DNA from: Hyphomonas sp.
Lineage (GTDB): Bacteria; Pseudomonadota; Alphaproteobacteria; Caulobacterales; Hyphomonadaceae
Length of the DNA: 64,000 bases
Reading direction: 5' to 3'
Assembly (NCBI RefSeq): GCF_022844445.1
Contig: NZ_JALHLS010000008.1
Span: 62,001-126,000 of the forward strand
Below are positions 43,508-51,651 of the stretch, piece by piece. The position numbers were made by a program, and so were the translations under genes. Position 1 is the first letter of the stretch. Each line of letters starts with the position of its first letter. The notes beneath the pieces were generated by a model. That model ran no database searches and was not told the DNA's origin. It saw nothing but the letters and a program-made list of their open reading frames with translations.

Positions 43508-44178
43508 CCCTTCAGAAGCGCCACTTCTTGCGCCGAGAGCAGCCGCCAGCTGCCTTCGGTGAGACCCTCCAGCGTGAGCGGGCCGAAAGCGGCGCGGTGC
43601 AGCGCCTCGACATGGTTGCCGGCCGCGGCAAACATCCGGCGCACCTGGTGGTACTTGCCCTCGGTCAGCGTCAGGCGCGCCGTGCGCTCGCCGGTCACGT
43701 CGAGTTCGCCCGGCAGGCAGGGCTTCTCCTCGCCGCGCAGCACCAGCGTGCCGGAGGCAAACAGCCCCGCCTCGTGGCCCTCCAGCGGGCGGGCGAGCGT
43801 TGCCTCATAGGTTTTCGGCAGATTCGATTTCGGCGAGATCAGCCTGTGCAGCAACGCGCCATCATCCGTGAACAGAATAAGCCCGGTCGTCTCCGCATCA
43901 AGCCGGCCGACGGAGGAGAGTTTCGGGTCACGCTTCTGGAAACGCGGCGGCAGCAGTTCGTAGACGAGGCGGCCCTGATCGGCATGCGAGCAGGTAAAGC
44001 CTGCCGGCTTGTTCAGCATAACCACCAGTCCGGGGGGAGGGTCCAGCGGCTCACCGTCGAAGCGGATGTCGGGCTCCCAGCCGGACACGCGCCCTCGCCG
44101 GATTGCGGCCTCCATCTCGCGGCGCGAGCCATAACCGAGCCCGGCGAGGTATTTGGCGAGCGCGCGCGTATCCTTCAT
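43504..44178 (-). CDS. RsuA-family rRNA pseudouridine synthase
   Basis: A 224-residue protein with an N-terminal S4-like region (LAKYLAGLGYGSRREMEAAIRRGRV), then LNKPAGFTCSH and SVGRLDAETTGLILFTDDG, where the Asp of GRLDxxTxGL is the catalytic residue. The C-terminal TEGKYHQVRRMFAAAGNHV is also conserved. It resembles RsuA (16S U516); the site in this organism is inferred. The ATG at 44178 overlaps the rsmC-like stop as ATGA, so two rRNA modification genes are coupled. Confidence 0.92.
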   Translation of the reverse strand: MKDTRALAKYLAGLGYGSRREMEAAIRRGRVSGWEPDIRFDGEPLDPPPGLVVMLNKPAGFTCSHADQGRLVYELLPPRFQKRDPKLSSVGRLDAETTGLILFTDDGALLHRLISPKSNLPKTYEATLARPLEGHEAGLFASGTLVLRGEEKPCLPGELDVTGERTARLTLTEGKYHQVRRMFAAAGNHVEALHRAAFGPLTLEGLTEGSWRLLSAQEVALLKG

Positions 44179-45218
44179 TTCTGACGTTTCGGCCGTGCCG
44201 CGCGGATGATCTTGTAGCCTGCCTCGTCCTCCAGCATCTCGTGCTCCTTGAAGCAGGCGGCGAGTTCGGCTTCGTAGGGCAGATGGCGGTTGGCGACCAG
44301 CCACAGTGTACCGCCGGGCTTCAGCGTCTGCGCGGCAGCGCGGATGAAGCCCCGGCCCAGCGCCGAATTGTCGGCGCGCCCGGTGTGGAAGGGCGGGTTC
44401 ATGACTACGAAATCATAAGTGGCCTTCGGCAGCTCGGTCAGCACATCGGCCCAGTGCGCCGTGAAGCGGCCTTCGAACTCCGCCAGCGTTTCGCGGATGC
44501 AGGCGATCGCACGGTATTCTGCCTCGTAGAGATCGATCCGCTCGATCCCGGCGCAATGGGTCAGCAGTTCCCGGCTGAGGAAGCCGTAGCCGCCCCCAAG
44601 GTCTGCACCGATGCCCTTGGTCACTTCCGGCACGCTGTCGGCTAAGAGTTCGCTGCCGGGGTCTACGCGGTCCCAGCTGAACAGGCCCGGCCGGCTGAAC
44701 AGGCCCGGCTCGATCTCGCGGATCGCGTCCGCCTCGATCCATTCCTCCGCCAGCGGATGGTTCACGGCTGCGTCCGCCTTGCGCGCCCAGAAGGCGCGGC
44801 ATTTGTGTTTCGACAGGCTGCCGGCCTCTCCGGAAATCTCAGCCAGCTGTTTCTCGCCGGTCTTGCCACCCAGTGTGTTTGGCAGGCTCGCCAGCACATA
44901 GCCGCCCTCGGGCGCGGCAAGCAGGGCGCGGGCATAGAGCGCGCGCGCTTGGTCGCGCTGGCGCGGCGGCACCACGATGGTCAGCAGCGCGTCAGGCAGG
45001 TCCACCGAGTCCACCGGCAGCACGTTGAAACCTGCCGCCTTCAGCGCCGTATGGCTGGGCTTGAACGTCGTCCGGCAGACCAGCTGGTCCTTCGGCAACT
45101 GCATCAGCCAGTGGCCGGGCTCGGCATTCAGCACAAGGATCGGCCCGGTTCCGGGCAACGGAACGGCGCCGTCCTCAAGGGCCAGCAGCAGCGTATCAAA
45201 GACTAAAGGATCCATCAT
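44175..45218 (-). CDS. RsmC-like 16S rRNA (guanine-N2) methyltransferase
   Basis: A protein of about 347 residues with an N-terminal degenerate methyltransferase-like half. The C-terminal SAM-binding domain has ADLGGGYGFLSRELL as motif I and DFVVMNPPFHTGR as motif IV (NPPFH catalytic). This two-half layout is that of RsmC, which methylates G1207 of 16S rRNA. The start may be the ATG at 45218 or 45215, or a GTG at 45266; none has a clear ribosome binding site. It overlaps the pseudouridine synthase gene by four bases. Confidence 0.85.
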   Translation of the reverse strand: MMDPLVFDTLLLALEDGAVPLPGTGPILVLNAEPGHWLMQLPKDQLVCRTTFKPSHTALKAAGFNVLPVDSVDLPDALLTIVVPPRQRDQARALYARALLAAPEGGYVLASLPNTLGGKTGEKQLAEISGEAGSLSKHKCRAFWARKADAAVNHPLAEEWIEADAIREIEPGLFSRPGLFSWDRVDPGSELLADSVPEVTKGIGADLGGGYGFLSRELLTHCAGIERIDLYEAEYRAIACIRETLAEFEGRFTAHWADVLTELPKATYDFVVMNPPFHTGRADNSALGRGFIRAAAQTLKPGGTLWLVANRHLPYEAELAACFKEHEMLEDEAGYKIIRAARPKRQK

Positions 45219-45319
45219 CCGCGCTGCGATAGCCGCCTGCGCCCCGGAAGGAAAGGCGTCTCGCACGGGCTGGTCCGCCTATTTACACTCGCGTCAGAAG
45301 GGAATACGTTTCCACCTCA

Positions 45320-45922
45320 ATGATACAACGCCTTCTCCCCTCGTTGGTGGCCGCCCTTCTGTTTGCGGCACCGCAAGTATTCGCCGAGCCATCGGGCCGG
45401 GCCGAGATCCATGTCAACGTCACAGACAATTTTGGCACGCGCCAGTTCTGCGCCGGTGAAATGACCTATGCGCTGCCTGTGAACGCGAAGTCCACGTCGG
45501 TCATCGAGCAGTTCTATCCCGGCACGGACAACGGCTTTGCCTCGATCTACGCTACACCTGAACTGATCGTGAGGCGGGAAGGCACGACGTATGTCGGCGG
45601 TACCGCGCCGGACGCAACGCGCCTGTTTCGCCGCAAGTTCAAGGGCCAGAAACGGGGTGAATGCACCGCCGCCGATGTCGCCGTGTTCGAAGACCTTAAG
45701 CCAGGCAGCTATTATCTCGTGATCCCGGTCTTCTGGAAGCGCACCGATATTCCAACCCAGGTAAGAGAGATTTCCCTGCGCGGCGGCGGGACGAACGAGA
45801 TCTATGTCAGGATTCCGACCAACTATCGCGGCGGGACCTACTTCGTCCGTACCGAGATCACCGCCGGAGAGACAACCGAGTTCAATCTCGAAAACCAGAT
45901 GGTCGATACCGCGCCGAACTAG
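45320..45922 (+). CDS. Secreted protein of unknown function
   Basis: A 200-residue protein with a Sec signal (MIQRLLPSLVAALLFAAPQVFAEP). The mature part is beta-rich, with two Cys (RQFCAGEM, RGECTAAD) and a stretch GSYYLVIPVFWKRTDIP. I do not recognise a family. The gene overlaps the hydrolase remnant on the other strand by about 40 bases. Periplasmic or secreted location is inferred. Confidence 0.72.
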   Translation: MIQRLLPSLVAALLFAAPQVFAEPSGRAEIHVNVTDNFGTRQFCAGEMTYALPVNAKSTSVIEQFYPGTDNGFASIYATPELIVRREGTTYVGGTAPDATRLFRRKFKGQKRGECTAADVAVFEDLKPGSYYLVIPVFWKRTDIPTQVREISLRGGGTNEIYVRIPTNYRGGTYFVRTEITAGETTEFNLENQMVDTAPN

Positions 45923-46170
45923 CGGCAACCCTTCGCCCAATCTGCGCCCGATCGGCGACAGTGTTGATCAGGGCCTCGCGGCTCCATGAGAAGGAATGGT
46001 CGCCCGGTAGCATGACGGTCGTGGCGTTGATCGCTTCGATCGCCGCATTAGCCTCCATCAGCGGCCGGATCATCTCGTCGCGCGAGCCGGGACCATTGTC
46101 CTGCGCGCCAATGATCAGCACGGACTTGCCGGCGAGCCTCCCGGTTTTGGTGCCGGTATCCCGGTTTTAC
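45882..46170 (-). pseudogene. C-terminal remnant of an alpha/beta hydrolase
   Basis: From an in-frame TAA near 46170 the frame reads TGRLAGKSVLIIGAQDNGPG and continues ANAAIEAINATTVMLPGDHS, followed by FSWSREALINTVADRA. GDHSFSWSR is the catalytic His region of hydrolases of the dienelactone-hydrolase type, and the strand before it (SVLIIGAQD) carries the Asp region. The nucleophile half, some 200 residues, is missing, and no ribosome binding site is present. It lies just past the thiolase terminator, so it is not transcribed with that gene. Confidence 0.8.
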
Positions 46171-46186
46171 CGCGCCAGACAACGTC

Positions 46187-46220
46187 AAAGAAAAGCCCCG
46201 CCGGCGTGAACCGGCGGGGT
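46187..46220 (-). terminator. Rho-independent terminator of the thiolase gene
   Basis: On the minus strand CCCCGCCGG and CCGGCGGGG form a 9-bp stem with loop TTCACG, followed by CTTTTCTTTG. It lies 26 bases after the thiolase stop (46246). Confidence 0.92.
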
Positions 46221-46245
46221 TTGTTCGATGTCCCTCTGGGAAGGC

Positions 46246-47496
46246 TTAGGCGTCGAGGCGCTCGATGATGATCGCTGGGGCCATGCCGCCGGCGGCGCAC
46301 ATGGTGACGAGGCCGTAGCGGCCACCCGAACGCTCGAGTTCGTCGAGCGCGGTGCCGATCAGGATCGAACCGGTGGCGCCGATCGGGTGGCCGAGGGCCA
46401 TCGCGCCGCCGTTGATGTTCACCTTGTCACGATCGAGTTTCAGGTCACGGATGAACTTCTCGGCAACGACCGAGAAAGCCTCGTTGATTTCGTACACGTC
46501 GATGTCGGTCGTTTTCAGGCCAGCTTTCTCGAGCACTTTCTTGGCAGCGGCGACCGGTGCGTTCAGCATCAGGGTCGGGCAGTCGCCGATGTTCGCCGTG
46601 GCGACGATGCGGGCGCGCGGCTTCAGCCCATGTTTCTTCGCGTAGGCTTCCGAAGTGACGAGGATGGCCGCCGCGCCGTCCACAACGCCCGAGGAGTTAC
46701 CGGCGTGGTGAACATGGTTCACCTTGCCTTCGATCTGCGGGTACTTGCGGGTCACCATGTTGCCATAGGTGTTGCCTTTGTCGTCGACCGGGATGTCCAT
46801 ATACATGTTGAACACGGTCTTCAGGCCGGCAAGGCTTTCCATCGTCGTCTGCGGACGCGGGAACTCTTCGTGGTCCAGCGCCAGTGTTCCGTCCACGTTG
46901 TAAACCGGCACGACCGATTTCTTGAAGCGGCCTTCGGCGATGGCGCGGGCGGCGCGCTGCTGGCTGACCACGGCAAGGCGGTCAACGGCTTCGCGGTCGA
47001 TGCCTTCCAGGGTGGCGATCGCATCGGCGCACACGCCTTGCTGCGATTGCGGATGCTTCTCGCGCAGGCGGGTGTTGCCGGCGTCCATTGTCGGCGGGTT
47101 TTTCGGATCAGCGGTCGAGGCCGTGTAGCTCATCATCTCGCAGCCGCCTGCGATGACGCAGTCTTCCATGCCGGACATGACCTGTGCGGCGGCGAGGGCG
47201 ACCGTGGTGATGCCCGAGCCGCAGAAACGGTCGAGCGTCACGCCCGAGGCCTTGATGTCGAAGCCGGCGTCGAGGGCCGCCATGCGGCCCATGTCGGCGC
47301 CTTGCGCGCCGCGCTGGCTGGAGGTGCCCCAGATGATGTCGTCAACAGTGGCGGTATCGAGCTTGTTGCGATCACGCAGCGCGCTCAGAACGGTCGCGGC
47401 GAGATGCTGCGGGTGCATGTGGGCGAGCGCGCCCTTGCCAACTTTGCCAATCCCGCGCGGCGTGCGGACGGCGTCAATAATATAGGCTTCGGCCAT
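46246..47496 (-). CDS. Acetyl-CoA acyltransferase (thiolase)
   Basis: A 416-residue thiolase. Catalytic Cys lies in LDRFCGSGITTV, EINEAF and NGGAMALGHPIGATG supply the middle motifs with the His, and MCAAGGMAPAIII holds the second Cys. It either degrades 3-ketoacyl-CoA or condenses two acetyl-CoA. ADPKNPPTMDAGNTRLREKH in the loop domain is typical of the FadI/acyltransferase branch common in alphaproteobacteria. The ATG at 47496 has AAGGGAGA seven bases upstream. It is divergent from the protease-like gene at 47676 and ends at a strong terminator. Confidence 0.93.
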   Translation of the reverse strand: MAEAYIIDAVRTPRGIGKVGKGALAHMHPQHLAATVLSALRDRNKLDTATVDDIIWGTSSQRGAQGADMGRMAALDAGFDIKASGVTLDRFCGSGITTVALAAAQVMSGMEDCVIAGGCEMMSYTASTADPKNPPTMDAGNTRLREKHPQSQQGVCADAIATLEGIDREAVDRLAVVSQQRAARAIAEGRFKKSVVPVYNVDGTLALDHEEFPRPQTTMESLAGLKTVFNMYMDIPVDDKGNTYGNMVTRKYPQIEGKVNHVHHAGNSSGVVDGAAAILVTSEAYAKKHGLKPRARIVATANIGDCPTLMLNAPVAAAKKVLEKAGLKTTDIDVYEINEAFSVVAEKFIRDLKLDRDKVNINGGAMALGHPIGATGSILIGTALDELERSGGRYGLVTMCAAGGMAPAIIIERLDA

Positions 47497-47675
47497 GATG
47501 AATCTCCCTTTGTGGACTGCCCATAGGCTAGAGGCGTCACTGAATTTTGCTTTACGCGAACGTAAGCGTAAGCGGAAGCCGTGACGCTGGGGCACCTGAA
47601 GGGGCTCTGTTGAATATGCCGCCCCTGTCCGTCCGTGGTAAACTGTGAGATAAATTCCTAACGGGAGACACGCAC

Positions 47676-48635
47676 ATGGCGCAAAGCCGTGGACCCATCT
47701 TGAAACTGGCGCTGGCCCTGTTTGGCGCGGCCGCGCTGGGTATGCCTGCTCTTGGGGCAGAGCGTCTCGTGATCCCGTTCCAGATCAGCGATCTTGAACA
47801 CATGCAGATCCCGTTGGAAATCAACGGCACGACGATCACCACGGGCGTGGTGGACACCGCCGCGACCTTTCCGATGATCGACGGGCGCACAGCTTTGCGC
47901 AGCGGCGTGACCGCTCCGGATGCTGCCACACCGCGCGTCAGCATCCTGGGCGTTAACGGCGTGAAGGACTATCCCATTGTCCGCCTCGGCAGCGTGCGGT
48001 CCGGCAATGTGCGGCTCGATGCGTTCGAAGCAGCCTTCAGCCGCGATCTCGACATTCCGGGCTCGGCCGCCAACGTCCTGCCGGCTTCGGCCTTTCCGGG
48101 CGACATCCTCGAATTTGATTTTCGCGCCCGGAAGATTTCCGCCTATGACGGCCAGCCAGACAAGCCGGAGACCGCGCTTTACGACATCGTGCCCTATGAG
48201 CTGGATGGCGGGCTGATGTATGTCACCATCCGAATCAATGGCCGCAAGGGCCGTGCGCTGATCGATACCGGCTCGAACCTGACCTATGTCAATTCCGTGT
48301 TCGCAGACCTTTCCGGCCTCAAGACCAATCCGGAGAAGACACAGCTCCTGCAGGGCGCCACCGGCGGCGACCAGTCGCTGCGCGTGGCCACTGCGCGAAG
48401 GGTGCGCCTCGGGGACTTCAACTTCGGGAACGCGGACCTGTTCGTTTCCGATCCTGCGCTGTTCCGCCTGCTCGGCATCGACAAGGAGCCTGTCATGGTG
48501 ATTGGACTGGACTTCTTGTCGGAGTTCCGTGTGCAGATCGACCGGCGCCGCAGCCGGATGGTGCTGAGCCTGCCGGACATCCCATTCGAGCAGTTCGGTG
48601 TCGAGCTGAACGCCCGTGATACGCGCCTGCGCTAG
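47676..48635 (+). CDS. Exported protein with two retropepsin-like domains
   Basis: A 319-residue protein with a signal peptide (LKLALALFGAAALGMPALGAE). It has two copies of the retropepsin-like fold. The first has VVDTAATFPMIDGR, with Asp-Thr-Ala in place of the catalytic Asp-Thr-Gly. The second has ALIDTGSNLTYVN, a normal DTGS, and later VIGLDFLSEFRV. Bacterial members of this group are poorly studied aspartyl proteases. Periplasmic location is inferred. It converges with the PEP-carboxylase-like gene and the two stops share CTAG (48632-48635). Confidence 0.85.
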   Translation: MAQSRGPILKLALALFGAAALGMPALGAERLVIPFQISDLEHMQIPLEINGTTITTGVVDTAATFPMIDGRTALRSGVTAPDAATPRVSILGVNGVKDYPIVRLGSVRSGNVRLDAFEAAFSRDLDIPGSAANVLPASAFPGDILEFDFRARKISAYDGQPDKPETALYDIVPYELDGGLMYVTIRINGRKGRALIDTGSNLTYVNSVFADLSGLKTNPEKTQLLQGATGGDQSLRVATARRVRLGDFNFGNADLFVSDPALFRLLGIDKEPVMVIGLDFLSEFRVQIDRRRSRMVLSLPDIPFEQFGVELNARDTRLR

Positions 48636-51454
48636 CCAAAAGCGCCGTAAGCATGCGTCAGCACGAGGCTGATCGCGTGCAACTCGCGGTCGATCTGGTC
48701 GAGCGGGCCGATGATGGTCTCGTGGATGCGGTCGTAGCCATAGCCGGAGGTCTGGCCAGAGCCGGGCTCGGTCAGACCGGTCAGCGGCTCGTCCTCGCTG
48801 CCGGAGCGGGGAAAGATGCGAGTGAGCACCTCGACGGCTTCGCCAAGGCGCAGTTCCGTTACCATACGGATGATGTCACGCTGACTCACGTCGTGGCGCT
48901 CCGAGATGCGCGGGATACTGCCGGCGAGGGCGATGGCCTTCATGAAAAGCGCCTGCCGGATCGCATGCAGCACGTGCAGGTCCAGCCGGCTCTCACGGCG
49001 CGCAGCAGCTGACGGTACGCCTGAGACGCGCGCGAGCAGCCGGTCAAACCGGCCAAGGTCGATCGAGAGCAGGTTCGCGATCCGGTGGATGGAGACGGCC
49101 GTCTCATCGCCGCGCAGCACATAATAGGCGGCGCGGTAGGCGCCGGCCTTGTCCGGCGAGGCAAGGCGGGCATGCGCGATCCAGACGCCGGGATCGAAGA
49201 GGTTGGCGTAGGCGCGCAGCGTCGGCAGGCTCGTGCGCGTGCGCGCTTCGCTGGCGAGCAGAATCAGGCTGCGCATACGCGGGCTCTCGCTGATCAGCGC
49301 GGCGACGCGCTCGCTCTCGCGCTGCAGGCTGGAGCCGATGCCCGCCGCCGTGTTCACAGGAATTCCGAGCTGGTGCAGCGTCGCATTGTGCGAAATCGCG
49401 CGCAGCGCCGCCGGGCCTGCTGGCCCGCCGCTGCGCTTCTTCTGGCGCGAGCCCGCGCGCACCACGAGTCCCGCCGCAAAGGAGCCGAGCAGGCGGCCAT
49501 AATCAGGATCCGCGAACAATCGCTCATGCCAGGCCCGCAGCGAGCGGTAGAAGTCCCAGACAAGATCCGTGCGCGTGTAGAATGGGTCGGTCACGCCCTC
49601 GGGCGGCGGGGCAAGGCGGCTCTCGGCCCAGGCGGCGAAGGTCGTCTCGGCAAGCTCAAGCGAGGCAAAGTGAAGGAAGCCGTCGCCGCCCTGGAAGCTC
49701 ACTTCGTGGATCAGTGGCACGCCGCGCGCCGCCGCACCCGCGCGCGTCCAGGGGCTGAGAAGATGATCAAAGCGTTGCTCAAACGTGCCCGGCCAGGCGC
49801 CGCGCCCCATCGACTCGCCATGCGTGTTGAAGATGAGCAGGCTGACATTCGCGTTCGCCGCTGCCAGCGCCCGGATGATCTGGTTGTGGATCCGCTCGAT
49901 CGCCATCGAGGCGGCGACCTGACCGATGAAACGCCCGGAATCGGAAAAGCCGAACTGGATGGACAGGCAACCGCGCGCCTTCACATAGGCAAGGAATTCA
50001 GGCTCCTCCAGCAGTCGCTCGATGAAGCGCCCGCCGGTCTCCAGCGCTTCAGGTGTCTCGAACAGAGGCGAGATGTCGAGGTGTCCGGCGACGCCGTATT
50101 GGCGGGCGAGGTAGAGCGCGCCCATCACGGTCGCGGGGTTCTCGCTCTCGGCAATCAGGAAGCGGATTTCCGAGCCGGAATCGACATGCTTCAGGATCTG
50201 CGCGCACATCATGAACTGGCGCCGGGCGGTGGACTGTTCGCGGAAGAGATCGGCGAAGTTTATCGGCAGCGGCACAGACCCGCGCGCCTTTTCCGCCAGT
50301 TCCGCAAGCGCCACGCGCCCGAGTTCGCGGTCCTCTGTCTCGAGACCAAGGTCGCGCGCCAGCACGGTTCGAACCTGAGCGGCATTGACCCGCAGATGGA
50401 TGCGCCCGGTGCCAAGCTGGAGCGCTTCCATCTGCGCTCGCAGCACGATCAGCTGCGCCGCCGTGATTTCCGGTACCTTGCCGATCGCCGCATCAATCAC
50501 ATCCGTCAGCTCACGGACATGGGTAATCTTGTCCGGGCTCTCAGCGGTCAACGCGTTCGCCGCCTCCACCAGCAGCGCCGCGTCTGTCAGCTCCGCCGAG
50601 AACCGCACGGCATGCGCATTTGCCGCTGTCGCCGCCCGCTTCAGCTTTTTCACCAGCGCGCCCAGCGCCGCCGGGGCCTTCACGCCCTCAAGTATTTCTG
50701 CCAGCTGCGCGCCGTAGCGCTCCAGCTGCACGGCCTTCTCACCAAGCCGCAGCTGCACCGAGCGGAACCACGGAATGTCCGTACGCCCGTCAAGGTCATA
50801 TCCGACCCAACTCGCAATTGTCGGCAGAGCGGGCCGCAGCGCCTTCCAGGCACCCGGAAACGCCTCGCGCGCGATTTCGACCACATGCCCGGCATAGACC
50901 GCCTGTGCTTCGGCGGCGTGGGCGAGCGCGGCCTGCGCCTCGCGATGCTCGCCGTCGAGCGTGATCGATTGGTTCCAGATACGCCCATCCTCGCGGATCA
51001 GCTTCTTCAGCGCGGCGCGCTGGCCCGCGCCGGGTTTCGTCACATAGGCGGCAAGCGCAAGGCGCAGCGCCTGCGAAAGGGCAAAGGTCGGGTGCGCCGT
51101 GAACACGATGCCGCCGGCGGGTGTCTCCACCGCCGCCCGAAACGCGTCAAACCCTTCCCCTGCAAGCGCCTTTAACCGCGCGCGCACTGGCGCCCAGCCG
51201 GCCTTGGGCTCGGCTCCGGCATGCTGCTCGCGAAAATGCCCGGCGCGCTCTTCGAGCAGGATCAGATGCACCTCGCCAGCCAGCGCCGAGAGGTCCTCAA
51301 GCCGCGTCTCGCCCGCTTCCAGTTTCCGGAAGAGCGTCTGGGCAAGGGAGAAAACCGAATTGGTCAGCGGGTCGGCGTCGATGCGGGCCGCCTCCCGGCG
51401 CAGAAAGTCCTGCGCCCAGTCGAGGCTGAGAGGAGCGGTCTTGTGAGCGGTCAT
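48632..51454 (-). CDS. Divergent phosphoenolpyruvate-carboxylase-like protein
   Basis: A 940-residue protein of PEPC length and general layout. The start at 51454 (MTAHKTAPLSLDWAQ) is preferred over a longer frame. Key motifs are changed. VLTAHPTE is IVFTAHPTF (residues 117-124, His kept). The GGDRDGNP region reads VGYDLDGRTDIPW. The glycine loop HGRGGTVGRGGGP reads THGESMGRGAWPG, losing the Arg that contacts substrates. The C-terminus ends HAYGAFG without the usual RNTG. PEPC makes oxaloacetate from PEP and bicarbonate; whether this one does is doubtful. It may be a paralogue with another role. Confidence 0.75.
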   Translation of the reverse strand: MTAHKTAPLSLDWAQDFLRREAARIDADPLTNSVFSLAQTLFRKLEAGETRLEDLSALAGEVHLILLEERAGHFREQHAGAEPKAGWAPVRARLKALAGEGFDAFRAAVETPAGGIVFTAHPTFALSQALRLALAAYVTKPGAGQRAALKKLIREDGRIWNQSITLDGEHREAQAALAHAAEAQAVYAGHVVEIAREAFPGAWKALRPALPTIASWVGYDLDGRTDIPWFRSVQLRLGEKAVQLERYGAQLAEILEGVKAPAALGALVKKLKRAATAANAHAVRFSAELTDAALLVEAANALTAESPDKITHVRELTDVIDAAIGKVPEITAAQLIVLRAQMEALQLGTGRIHLRVNAAQVRTVLARDLGLETEDRELGRVALAELAEKARGSVPLPINFADLFREQSTARRQFMMCAQILKHVDSGSEIRFLIAESENPATVMGALYLARQYGVAGHLDISPLFETPEALETGGRFIERLLEEPEFLAYVKARGCLSIQFGFSDSGRFIGQVAASMAIERIHNQIIRALAAANANVSLLIFNTHGESMGRGAWPGTFEQRFDHLLSPWTRAGAAARGVPLIHEVSFQGGDGFLHFASLELAETTFAAWAESRLAPPPEGVTDPFYTRTDLVWDFYRSLRAWHERLFADPDYGRLLGSFAAGLVVRAGSRQKKRSGGPAGPAALRAISHNATLHQLGIPVNTAAGIGSSLQRESERVAALISESPRMRSLILLASEARTRTSLPTLRAYANLFDPGVWIAHARLASPDKAGAYRAAYYVLRGDETAVSIHRIANLLSIDLGRFDRLLARVSGVPSAAARRESRLDLHVLHAIRQALFMKAIALAGSIPRISERHDVSQRDIIRMVTELRLGEAVEVLTRIFPRSGSEDEPLTGLTEPGSGQTSGYGYDRIHETIIGPLDQIDRELHAISLVLTHAYGAFG

Positions 51455-51651
51455 GGGCGAACACAAACGCAGGAATTGCAACGTTGTCAAAGCGGAATCG
51501 GCCTGCGCGGGCGCATGCCTGACCTGCACGGCGCCGGGCCCGCCCGGCCAGTGTTCATCTGAATTTAACAGTGGAGTTCCGCGCGGTGGGTTGTGTCGGC
51601 CCGCCAGGCCCCTACAACCCGCCCCAAGGCGGACTTGCGCCCCGTTTTCGG

